A stretch of DNA of 46,833 nt from Polyangiaceae bacterium (GTDB taxonomy: Bacteria; Myxococcota_A; Polyangia; Polyangiales; Polyangiaceae), in contig JAICTZ010000051.1 in assembly GCA_025936115.1 (NCBI GenBank), positions 1 to 46,833 on the forward strand, given 5' to 3'. Both the position numbers and the translations under genes were made by a program. Within the stretch, counting starts at the first letter, position 1, and each line of letters starts with the position of its first letter. Positions 34,291 through 41,911 of this stretch are shown piece by piece. Below the pieces are notes generated by a model, which saw nothing but the letters and a program-made list of their open reading frames with translations, did no database searches and was not told the origin of the DNA.

Positions 34291-35612
34291 CGCTCGCCGC
34301 ACTCGCGGTCGCCTGCGCGAGCCCCGGCAGCACTGCGCCGTTCGCCGTCACGCGCGCTGCGGTCGTCGGCGGCGAGCCGTCCCCCACGGGCGGCATCGAA
34401 GACGCCGTGCTCATGCTGCGGCTCCCGCTCGACGGCGGAGAGCTCGTGTGCAGCTCGAGTCTCGTGGCGCCGAACCTCGCCGTGACGGCGCGGCACTGCG
34501 TGTCGCATTTCGTGGACGGTAACTTCAGTTGCACGGTGCACGGCGAGCTCCAAAGCGTCGATCCGAACGCCGGTGTGCTCGGCTCGCACTTCGACGCGGC
34601 GAGCCTCGAATTTTACGACGCCACCACGCCGCGCACCAAAGCGATTGCGCACGGCGCGCAGGTGTTGTCCACGCTTTCCGACACGGTGTGCACGAACGAT
34701 CTCGCGTTCGTCGTGCTCGACCACGCGCTCTCGTTACCGGTGCTCCCGCTGCGCCTGAACGGCCGCGCGCGCATCGGCGAGCCCGTGACGCTCGTCGGCT
34801 ACGGCTTCGACGACGACATGGTCGGCAGCGAATTCTTGGACGTGACGACGCAGCGTCGCACCCACAACCCGAACCTCGTGATCGACGACGTTGGCCCCCT
34901 CGCGAACGACGACGTGACGAGCGCGCCGCCGCGCACCATCGTCATCGATCGTCCCTCGGGTTGCGTCGGCGACAGCGGCGGACCGCTCATCGCGCGCGAC
35001 ACCCACGCCCTGCTCGGCATCGACTCGCTCTCTGCTGGCGGCGATTGCCTTTCCCACAACGTGACCAATCTGTTCACGCACGTTCCCGATTTCGAGCTCT
35101 TGCTCGACGACGCCTTCGCCGCAGCGGGGTACGAGCCCGTCCCCGAAGCTCCTCCTGACGAGCCGGGTTCGATGTCGGACGGGGGAGGGGGAGGCGCGCC
35201 GAGCGAAAGCGAAGCAGGCGGCGCACCCGCGACAGCTGGAGCCGAGACGAACGGCGCGGCCGCGGGCAGCTCATCAATGCATGCATCCACCGGAGGTTCA
35301 GCGCCGGACGCAGCGGGCGGCAGCTCCTCCGAGCTCGGCGGCGCCCCCGCGAATGCAGGCGGAGAATCTGCAAACGAAGGTGGCGCACCCGGTGCCGCGA
35401 ACGTCGCAGGCAACAGCGCGGGTTCTCCCTCCCGCGTCTCGCCTCCCCGCACGCGTCGTAGCGGCGGGTGCAGCCTGGTCGTTTCGGCTGCTCCTCCCTC
35501 GCGGACAGCTTGGCCGCTCGTGCTTTTAGTGTCGGTTCTCGAGCGGGTCTTCCGTGTCCGCCGGCGCGGTCGTGTCTCGTCCCGTGGGAACGCCGGGCTT
35601 CGCCGCGAGTGA
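34266..35612 (+). CDS. Trypsin-like serine protease with Gly-rich linker and MYXO-CTERM-like tail
   Basis: 448 residues from a GTG at 34266, overlapping the previous gene by 25 bp. A hydrophobic N-terminus ends in AVAC (Cys17), a possible lipobox. The S1 protease domain spans about residues 34-290; the catalytic triad is complete: H77 in AVTARHC, D145 in TNDLAFVVLD, S237 in GCVGDSGGPL. A Gly/Ala/Ser linker of about 100 residues follows. The C-terminus has a Cys (RRSGGCSL), a hydrophobic stretch and an Arg cluster (RVRRRGR), like the MYXO-CTERM tail processed by myxosortase. About 14 residues past the Arg cluster run into the convergent kinase gene (87-bp overlap). Cell-surface display is inferred. 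Confidence 0.85.
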   Translation: MSRKFRALALAALAVACASPGSTAPFAVTRAAVVGGEPSPTGGIEDAVLMLRLPLDGGELVCSSSLVAPNLAVTARHCVSHFVDGNFSCTVHGELQSVDPNAGVLGSHFDAASLEFYDATTPRTKAIAHGAQVLSTLSDTVCTNDLAFVVLDHALSLPVLPLRLNGRARIGEPVTLVGYGFDDDMVGSEFLDVTTQRRTHNPNLVIDDVGPLANDDVTSAPPRTIVIDRPSGCVGDSGGPLIARDTHALLGIDSLSAGGDCLSHNVTNLFTHVPDFELLLDDAFAAAGYEPVPEAPPDEPGSMSDGGGGGAPSESEAGGAPATAGAETNGAAAGSSSMHASTGGSAPDAAGGSSSELGGAPANAGGESANEGGAPGAANVAGNSAGSPSRVSPPRTRRSGGCSLVVSAAPPSRTAWPLVLLVSVLERVFRVRRRGRVSSRGNAGLRRE

Positions 35613-37193
35613 TTTCGCGACCCGGGGTTGCGGTGCTGCGGCACGGGCGCTCGCGACTGGTTTCGCACGTGCCGCGCCGGCCGAACCGTGCGGCACTTTC
35701 GCGCCCGCGCCCGTTGCGCCGCGTGGAGCCTCTACCGCCGTACTCGAGGCGGCGGATGCGGCCGGTTCGGCGCTCGGCGTGGCCTTGGCCGGGAGCGTGG
35801 TGTCGAGCGGTGCGCCGGGCCTCACTTCCACGGCGGGCGACGCAGCGTTCGGAACGATGCCGCCAGCTTTCGTTTCTGGTTGGGCCGCGGGTGCGGATCG
35901 CGGGGGCACGTCGGTGGTCGCGGTCGGCGCAGAGTCGTCCGTCGAGAAGCGCAAGACGAGCCAGCCAGCGACCACCGACGCGGCGAGGACGGCACCCACG
36001 GCAACGAACACCCGCCGGCGCGAGCGGTGGCTCGCCGGTTGCGAGCGGCCAAAGCCCGTTTGCGTATCTTTGGCCGCTCGCATCTGCGGCTGGATCGAAT
36101 CGTGCGCCAGCTCGGTGGGTTCGCTGCCGCCGGGCGTACGGCGGCGCGGAGTCTCGCGGCGCGCGGGCGTGTCCTTGCGGGTCACGGGCTGCTCGACCGG
36201 GGGTGTAACCGGCGCTTCGGGCGGCGTGCGCGCGCCTGCGCTGCGGAGCGTCGTCGAACCCGCTTCGGGCGAGGGTGAAGGCGGCGCGACGGAGCGAATG
36301 ATGCCGGAAATACGCGAGATCGAGTGCATCGACTCGCGAGGAGCGAACGGCCGCAGCGCCTCGGCGAACTCGGCGATCGTCTGATAGCGATCGCTCGGCC
36401 GTTTCTCCATGCATTTGGCGACGACGGCCTCGAGCTCGCGCGGGACATCGGAGCGCACGGCGGCGATGCTCGGCATGGGATCGGAGAGCGCCGCCGTGAT
36501 CACCTCGAGCGGCACGTCACCGTGAAACGGCGTATCGCCGGTCAAAAATTCGTAGAGGATCACGCCGAACGCCCAGATGTCCGTGCGGATGTCGACGTCC
36601 TTCGGACGCCGCGCTTGCTCGGGCGACATGTATGCGGGCGAGCCGAGCAGCGTGTGCGCCGCCGTGAGCGACGCGCTGACCGGACCCGACGACGAAGCGA
36701 GCGCCTTCGAGATCCCGAAATCCAAGACCTTGACGAGGGGCGAACCGTCAGCGCGGCGTGTCAAAAAAAGATTGGCGGGCTTCAGATCGCGGTGGATCAC
36801 GCCGATGGCGTGTGCCTCCGCCACGGCCTCGCAGGCTTGGAGCACGTAGTCGATGGCCGGGCCGATTTCGAACGTCGAGCGCGCCTCGAGCTCACGCGCC
36901 AAATCCTGCCCCGACAAGAACTCCATCACCATGTACGGTGCGCCGCCCTCGAGCTCGCCCACGTCGAGCACCCGGGCGACGTGCTCGCTCTGGATCCGGA
37001 CGGCAGCGCGGGCTTCCCGCAGAAATCGCGCGGCCGCGTCCTGGTCCTGCGCGAGCTCGGGCACGAGCAGCTTCACGGCAACTCGCTGTTCGAGCTGCTC
37101 GTGCACGGCGGCGACGACGTACCCCATGCCGCCCTCGCCGAGCACACTCTCCACCCGGTACTTTCCGGCCAGGAGATCGCCCTCGGACACCAT
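35526..37193 (-). CDS. Membrane Ser/Thr protein kinase (Hanks type)
   Basis: 555 residues. Kinase domain about residues 12-275: glycine loop LGEGGMG (18-24), ATP-binding K41 in VAVKLL, catalytic loop HRDLKPANLF, DFG in VLDFGISKAL, and APE equivalent SPEQA. A Pro/Arg-rich juxtamembrane segment leads to a single helix around residues 388-408 (VFVAVGAVLAASVVAGWLVL). The extracytoplasmic tail of about 145 residues is Ala/Pro-rich without the PASTA repeats typical of PknB, so no ligand domain is evident. The kinase phosphorylates Ser/Thr on cytoplasmic targets. Its 3' end overlaps the protease gene, and it is transcribed in the same direction as the Cys-rich lipoprotein gene upstream. Confidence 0.93.
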   Translation of the reverse strand: MVSEGDLLAGKYRVESVLGEGGMGYVVAAVHEQLEQRVAVKLLVPELAQDQDAAARFLREARAAVRIQSEHVARVLDVGELEGGAPYMVMEFLSGQDLARELEARSTFEIGPAIDYVLQACEAVAEAHAIGVIHRDLKPANLFLTRRADGSPLVKVLDFGISKALASSSGPVSASLTAAHTLLGSPAYMSPEQARRPKDVDIRTDIWAFGVILYEFLTGDTPFHGDVPLEVITAALSDPMPSIAAVRSDVPRELEAVVAKCMEKRPSDRYQTIAEFAEALRPFAPRESMHSISRISGIIRSVAPPSPSPEAGSTTLRSAGARTPPEAPVTPPVEQPVTRKDTPARRETPRRRTPGGSEPTELAHDSIQPQMRAAKDTQTGFGRSQPASHRSRRRVFVAVGAVLAASVVAGWLVLRFSTDDSAPTATTDVPPRSAPAAQPETKAGGIVPNAASPAVEVRPGAPLDTTLPAKATPSAEPAASAASSTAVEAPRGATGAGAKVPHGSAGAARAKPVASARAAAPQPRVAKSLAAKPGVPTGRDTTAPADTEDPLENRH

Positions 37194-37306
37194 GGAGGCG
37201 TGAGCATACCACGCGCTTTCCGCCCGTCAGGCGGAGGGCCCGGCTAACACGCGGTAACTTCTTAGGTTGGGCGCTTCTCAGCGAAGCTGAGGTGGGGCTC
37301 GTTGCC

Positions 37307-38482
37307 CTATTCGCACGCGGCGGTCGCGTCCGGGTAGGCCGTGCACAGGCTCGCGCTCGAGCAGCCGCACTTGCCGTTCACGCAGGTGTCCGTGCCCGGA
37401 ATGCCGAAGGGGCCCGTGCAATCGTCGTTGCTCGCGCACTGACAGGTGCCGGTCGGCACGTCACAGTGCGAAACACCCGCTCCAAAGCATTGGCTTTGGC
37501 TGTCCTCCGTGCAGCTACAGAAGTGCGTGGTGGTGTTGCAAATCGGACCCATGCCGAGGTACGCGCAATCGTCGTCGACGGCGCAAGTCGTCGCACAGGC
37601 GTGCCGCTGGCAGACGCCCGGGACGCCGCACACGGCCGCTTGATCGGTTGAACCGAACTTCGTAAGCGTGATGGGGGCGCCGGAGAAGCAATCCGGATTG
37701 GCCGGAATAGCGCACCAGCCGGTGCCCGCCGCTGCAACGCAAACGCGGCCGCCGCTGCAGTTCCCGTCGCTCGTGCAATTCTGGGTCCAGAAGGAGGCGA
37801 ACGGGACGCAATCGTTGTCTGCGTCACACTGCGCTTGCTCCGTGGTGCAGACGCCGCCGTCACAAACCGAGCCCGCGCCGCACTGAGTGCTGTCCGTGCA
37901 GTGGTAGTTGCAGAGCGCCGCCTGCGCTTCGGGGGCGCCGCCTTGTCCACCCGCGCCAGCTTCCGGTCCGCCGCCCTCACCACCGCCGCCCGAGCCGTCG
38001 CCGCTCGAACCGAGCATGCCGCTCGAGCCTCCGGAGCCGCTCGTTCCGGAGCCGCTCGTCCCGCCACTGCCGCTGGTCCCGGCCCCGCTCGTCCCGCCTT
38101 CGCTCGTTCCGCCGCCACCACTCGTCCCGCCCGTCGAGACCGTGCCGCCCGTCGAGACCGTGCCGCCCGTCGACACCGCGCCGCCCGTCGACACCGCGCC
38201 GCCTGTCGACACCGTGCCGCCTGTCGAGACCGTGCCGCCCTTGCCGCTCGATCCGCCCTTGCCGCTCGATCCACCCGTGCTCGGAGCGCTGCCCCCTTGC
38301 CCGCCGCCTGCTCCCGACTTGCCGGCGGAACCCTTGCCCGCACCGCCGCCTTTGCCGGCCTTTGCGCCGCTCCCGGCCTTGCCCGCCGCTGACGTGACCG
38401 TGTCGTCGTCGTCACTGCCGCACGCAGTGAACAGAATCGAGCCCAAAGCGACGAGGCTGACGAACGCGAAGGCGGATCTCAT
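37307..38482 (-). CDS. Cys-rich lipoprotein with hexapeptide-repeat linker
   Basis: 391 residues. Signal MRSAFAFVSLVALGSILFTAC gives lipidated Cys21, followed by an acidic GSDDDD. Residues about 30-185 are a Gly/Ser/Ala/Thr linker that includes six consecutive GGTVST-type hexapeptides. Residues about 190-391 contain more than twenty cysteines in repeating C-x(4-6)-C patterns (STQCGAGSVCDGGVC, NCSGGRVC, DDDCAYLGMGPIC), resembling Dickkopf/EB-type cysteine modules common in myxobacterial surface proteins. A rigid, disulfide-rich exposed domain on a flexible stalk is inferred. Its function is unknown. The kinase follows 113 bp downstream. Confidence 0.8.
   Translation of the reverse strand: MRSAFAFVSLVALGSILFTACGSDDDDTVTSAAGKAGSGAKAGKGGGAGKGSAGKSGAGGGQGGSAPSTGGSSGKGGSSGKGGTVSTGGTVSTGGAVSTGGAVSTGGTVSTGGTVSTGGTSGGGGTSEGGTSGAGTSGSGGTSGSGTSGSGGSSGMLGSSGDGSGGGGEGGGPEAGAGGQGGAPEAQAALCNYHCTDSTQCGAGSVCDGGVCTTEQAQCDADNDCVPFASFWTQNCTSDGNCSGGRVCVAAAGTGWCAIPANPDCFSGAPITLTKFGSTDQAAVCGVPGVCQRHACATTCAVDDDCAYLGMGPICNTTTHFCSCTEDSQSQCFGAGVSHCDVPTGTCQCASNDDCTGPFGIPGTDTCVNGKCGCSSASLCTAYPDATAACE
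38130..38237 (-). repeat. Six 18-bp in-frame repeats in the Cys-rich lipoprotein gene
   Basis: Six contiguous 18-bp units, based on CCCGTCGAGACCGTGCCG on the plus strand, encode the hexapeptide GGTVST or GGAVST. Two more 18-bp units of a different sequence follow at 38238-38273. Copy number could vary without a frameshift, changing stalk length. Confidence 0.9.
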
Positions 38483-38656
38483 GCAGGTGCTCCTGGCCCG
38501 CGGTTATACGTCCGCCGCGGAGAGCGTCGCAATCCCCGGAGAGTTGAGACCAAACTTCCTGCGACCGAGTCCGAGCAGCTCACACGTGAAGTTTCGCGAC
38601 TGCATCGAGACGAGCGAACGCGAAGCTCCGCGCCGAACCCGGAGTCTTGGATTTTG

Positions 38657-38676
38657 CCACCGGCCCGTGCCGGCGG
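38657..38676 (-). terminator. Hairpin downstream of rpsI
   Basis: On the minus strand CCGCCGGC pairs with GCCGGTGG (one G-U pair) around an ACGG loop, 11 bp past the rpsI stop. The next bases are CAAAATCC, so there is no U-tract. It is well placed to end the rplM-rpsI transcript. Confidence 0.4.
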
Positions 38677-38687
38677 AGAAGCGACAA

Positions 38688-39080
38688 TCAGCGCTTCGAG
38701 TACTGGAAGCGCTTGCGGGCGCCCGCCTGACCGTACTTCTTACGCTCGACCTTGCGGTCGTCACGCGTGAGGAAGCCGGCGCGCTTGAGCGAACGACGCC
38801 GCTCGGGATCTTCGCGCGTGAGCGCGCGGGCGATGCCGTGGCGTAGCGCTTCGGCCTGGGCGGAGTGACCGCCGCCGGCGACCGTGGCGCGCACGTCGTA
38901 CTTGTCGAGCAGCTCGAGCACCTCGAGCGACTGCTTGGCGATCATGCGCGACGTTTCGCGCTCGAAGTACTCTTCGGCCGTCTTGCCGTTGACCGTGACT
39001 TTGCCTTCGCCTGCGCCGATCCACACGCGGGCTACCGCCGTCTTGCGTTTGCCCGTTGAGTAAGTGAGTCCTTCAGCCAT
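38688..39080 (-). CDS. rpsI: 30S ribosomal protein S9
   Basis: 130 residues, full length for S9. It opens with YSTGKRKTAVARVW and ends with the basic GARKRFQYSKR tail that reaches toward the ribosomal P site. The VNGKTAEEYFER and AGGGHSAQAEALRHGIARAL blocks match the family. The ATG at 39080 has AGGAAA about 12 bp upstream. It follows rplM on the same strand, the usual bacterial order, but with an unusually long 175-bp gap. Confidence 0.98.
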   Translation of the reverse strand: MAEGLTYSTGKRKTAVARVWIGAGEGKVTVNGKTAEEYFERETSRMIAKQSLEVLELLDKYDVRATVAGGGHSAQAEALRHGIARALTREDPERRRSLKRAGFLTRDDRKVERKKYGQAGARKRFQYSKR

Positions 39081-39235
39081 GTATTTTCTTGTTTCCTGTG
39101 TAGCTAAAGCTTTTGTGCCCTGCGTCTGTCGCGCTGGTTAGGAGCGCGGTGCCGGTCTCGCCGGTTCTTGCAGGGGTTGGGTCTTCTGTTGCCGATCGTG
39201 ATCTGTTCTGGCCAAGGACTTAAACGTCGTGGCGG

Positions 39236-39252
39236 GCTCGGCGGCGCCGAGC
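39236..39252 (-). other. Perfect GC hairpin 3 bp after the rplM stop
   Basis: GCTCGGCG-G-CGCCGAGC is a near-perfect palindrome directly after rplM. With the 175-bp rplM-rpsI gap it could be an attenuator, an RNA-processing signal or a 3'-end stabiliser. No U-tract follows on the minus strand. Confidence 0.45.
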
Positions 39253-39255
39253 GGC

Positions 39256-39690
39256 TCAAACCTTCAGAGCCTCAGGCTTCTGCGCCTGGTGCGGGTGGTC
39301 ACCGTTGCCGTAAACCTTGAGCTTCTCGAGCATCTGCCGGCCGAGCACGTTCTTCGGCAGCATGCCCTTGACCGCGAGCTCGATCGGGCGCTCGGGGTGC
39401 TTCACGATGAGGTGGCGGAAGCTCTCCTTGCGGAGCGAGCCTGGGTAACCGCTGTGGCTGTAGTAGTGCTTGTCGTTCGCCTTGTTGCCGGTGACCTTCA
39501 CCTGGCTCGCGTTGACGACGACGACGAAGTCGCCCGTGTCGACGTGCGGCGTGTACGACGGCTTGTGCTTGCCCGAAAGGACTTGGGCTACTTTGGACGC
39601 GAGGCGTCCGAGCGGTAAATCCTTGGCGTCCACCACCCACCATCGACGGGTTGCGGCTGCTTCGGCTGGTTTCGCGGAGGGGGTCGTCAT
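39256..39690 (-). CDS. rplM: 50S ribosomal protein L13
   Basis: 144 residues from the ATG at 39690, matching normal L13 length; an open frame further upstream is proline-rich and not L13-like. Family segments WWVVDAKDLPLGRLASKVA, GDFVVVVNASQVKVTG, and GMLPKNVLGRQMLEKLKVY are clear. L13 is an early assembly protein of the 50S subunit. The upstream DNA on this strand is C-rich with no Shine-Dalgarno sequence, unusual for a ribosomal protein gene. It leads rpsI and is divergent from the HD-GYP gene, with a 226-bp gap. Confidence 0.97.
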   Translation of the reverse strand: MTTPSAKPAEAAATRRWWVVDAKDLPLGRLASKVAQVLSGKHKPSYTPHVDTGDFVVVVNASQVKVTGNKANDKHYYSHSGYPGSLRKESFRHLIVKHPERPIELAVKGMLPKNVLGRQMLEKLKVYGNGDHPHQAQKPEALKV

Positions 39691-39745
39691 CTTCGGGGGC
39701 GCCTCAGGGGGGCGGGCGGGAAAGGGGGGCGGTAAAGGGGGCGAA

Positions 39746-39774
39746 CCCTTAGCGTCCAGCGGCCGGCACGTCAA
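39746..39774 (-). promoter_or_regulatory. Candidate promoter for rplM-rpsI
   Basis: On the minus strand TTGACG (39774-39769) is followed after exactly 17 bp by TAAGGG (39751-39746). The -35 matches 5/6; the -10 is weak. It lies 56 bp upstream of the rplM start codon. Confidence 0.3.
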
Positions 39775-39916
39775 GAACGGCCGGAGTTTAGACGACAAAC
39801 CGGCGCTTCTGCCGCAAATAGTGAGGGGTGTGGGAACGTGCGCAGGTGCCCGGATCCGCTGCCGGAAGGCCCCGGCGGCCCGACGGGCGCGCTGAGCTAA
39901 AATAGTTGGCTATCCC

Positions 39917-41866
39917 ATGGCGCCGCCGCCGAAGAACCGACTGCTCGAGCGCCTGGTGGCTGAAAAACTCATCACGCCCGAACAACAGGAGGCGACGCTC
40001 AACGTCGTCGCGCGCACGGGCGATCGCGTCGAAGAAGCGTTGCTCGAGCTCCGCGCCATCGACGAGATCGCGCTCTTGAAGCACCTGGCCGCCTCGCATC
40101 AGACGCGCTTCGTGTCGACGGAGAAGCTCGCCAAGGCGGAGATCGATCCGATGACGCTCGCGAAGGTCCCGCGCAAGCTCGCCGAGCGCGCCACGGTCTT
40201 CCCGGTGCTGTACGACGCGCAGACCTCGACGCTCAGCATCGTGATGCCCGACCCGGGCGACATGCAGTCGATCAACGACGTGCAGATCGCGTCGGGCGTG
40301 AAGGAAGTGCGCGCCTTCGTCGGGCGGCCGCGCGCCATCAAGGCGGCGATCGGCAAGGCGTACCTGGGCGACATCCACGCGTTCGCGGCGCTCGATCGCG
40401 ACGCGCACGCGCAGTTCACGACGATGCTCGACGTGTTCGAGCGTAACCTCGTGAGCGAAGAGAGCCTGACGCTGTCGCTCGCGCGCGAGGCGACGACGGG
40501 CGAGCGCGTGCTCACCATGAACGACATGGAGCACGCGGGGAAAGCGCAGGGTGCGCGTGGCCGCGGTGCGCTCGACGACGCGCACCTCGAGACGTTCAAC
40601 GTGCTCGTGTCGCTGCTCGAAAATTCGCGCCAGGAGCTGCGCGGTCACTCGGCGCAGGTGGGCCGGCTCATGCGCCGCATCTCCGAACGCATCGGCGTTT
40701 CGGAGTACGTGCTCTCGGCGCACGTCGTCGCCGCCTACATCCACGATCTCGGCAAAATGGGCGCCTACCACCTCACGGCGCTCAACGTCGCCGAGTACGA
40801 GGGCCACAGGAGCTCGGCCATCAAGCAAGCCACGACGCCGCTCCAGTTGCTCGAAGCCGTGCGACTGCCGGCCGAAGCCTCCCAAGCCGTTCTGCACATG
40901 TACGAGCGCTACGACGGCCAAGGCTTCCCCGACAAACTTTCCGGCAAGGAGATCCCGCTCGGGGCCCGCTTACTCGCGATCACCGACACGTACGCCGATC
41001 TCACGCAAAATTCGCGGAACCCGTTCCGAAAAACGCTGCGTCCCGTGCAGGCGTGTGAAGTGCTCACGCGCCACCGCGGCACCATCTTCGATCCGAACCT
41101 GGTCGACATCTTCAAGCACGCCGTGACGGGCGAGGAGCTGAAGGAGCGCCTGCTCGCGAACCGCCGTCACGCCGTGCTCGTCGATCCCGACCCCGAGGAG
41201 ACGACGGTGCTCGAGCTCCGTCTGATCGAGCACGGGTTCGAGGTGAGCCAGGCACGCTCGGCCGAGCAAGCGATCAAGCTGCTCGAAAAAGGTGAGGTCG
41301 ACGTCGTCATCTCCGAGCTCGAGCTCGGTGAGGGCACGGACGGATTCAAGCTGCTCGAGCTCGCGCGCAAAGCGGAGTGGGGCAGGGGGCTGCCGTGGGT
41401 GTTCGTCACGGGCAGCGCGGCAGGCAACGACGCCAAGCGCGCCTTCGATCTCGGGGCCGCCGATTTCGTGACCAAGCCCGTCAGCGCGGATCTGCTGGTC
41501 GCCAAGCTCCGGCAGGTCATCGAACGGGAAGCGACGCGCGCCGGCGCCAAGCGCGGGGTGTCCGGCTCGCTAACCGAGATGAGCTTGCCCGACATGGTGC
41601 AGGTGCTCTGGCACGGCCGGAAGACCGGCGCGCTCAAGATCCGCTCCCAAAGCGGGACCGGGGAAATCCACTTCGTGAACGGCAACGTGTACAACGCGCT
41701 TTTCGGCACGCAGCGCGGAGAAGAGGCGTTTTACGCGATGCTCGGCCTGAATCACGGCGACTTCGTCCTGGATCCGAACTTCGTCGCGCCGCAGGAGCTC
41801 TTCAACAAAAGCCCGGAAGCGCTGCTACTCGAAGGCATGCGACGCCTGGACGAAGCGCAGAGATAG
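39917..41866 (+). CDS. MshEN-like / degenerate HD-GYP / pseudo-receiver / DUF4388 signalling protein
   Basis: 649 residues, four parts. Residues about 5-150 resemble the GspE/MshE N-terminal domain (LVAEKLITPEQQ), which binds cyclic di-GMP in some proteins; here the motif is diverged. Residues about 240-400 are an HD-GYP phosphodiesterase fold: H244, HD at 276-277 and GARLLAITDTYADL (349-362) are kept, but the usual HHE-x-x-DG-x-GYP reads MYE-RYDGQGFP (328-338), losing two metal-ligand histidines. Residues about 417-537 are a receiver domain whose phosphoacceptor Asp is replaced by E467 (VVISELEL), while T498 and K520 remain. Residues about 548-640 form a DUF4388 (PATAN) domain. Catalytic loss is likely, so it may act as a binding or scaffold protein. 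It starts at ATG 39917. Confidence 0.85.
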   Translation: MAPPPKNRLLERLVAEKLITPEQQEATLNVVARTGDRVEEALLELRAIDEIALLKHLAASHQTRFVSTEKLAKAEIDPMTLAKVPRKLAERATVFPVLYDAQTSTLSIVMPDPGDMQSINDVQIASGVKEVRAFVGRPRAIKAAIGKAYLGDIHAFAALDRDAHAQFTTMLDVFERNLVSEESLTLSLAREATTGERVLTMNDMEHAGKAQGARGRGALDDAHLETFNVLVSLLENSRQELRGHSAQVGRLMRRISERIGVSEYVLSAHVVAAYIHDLGKMGAYHLTALNVAEYEGHRSSAIKQATTPLQLLEAVRLPAEASQAVLHMYERYDGQGFPDKLSGKEIPLGARLLAITDTYADLTQNSRNPFRKTLRPVQACEVLTRHRGTIFDPNLVDIFKHAVTGEELKERLLANRRHAVLVDPDPEETTVLELRLIEHGFEVSQARSAEQAIKLLEKGEVDVVISELELGEGTDGFKLLELARKAEWGRGLPWVFVTGSAAGNDAKRAFDLGAADFVTKPVSADLLVAKLRQVIEREATRAGAKRGVSGSLTEMSLPDMVQVLWHGRKTGALKIRSQSGTGEIHFVNGNVYNALFGTQRGEEAFYAMLGLNHGDFVLDPNFVAPQELFNKSPEALLLEGMRRLDEAQR

Positions 41867-41911
41867 CGGTATCTTGAAGTTTCGCGGGCGCCCGCGAGAG
41901 GTTTTCCCTTT

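Noticed and set aside
39081..39255. Possible tRNA or small RNA between rplM and rpsI
   Set aside because: No cloverleaf with acceptor and T-arm consensus could be drawn; only one short hairpin is supported.
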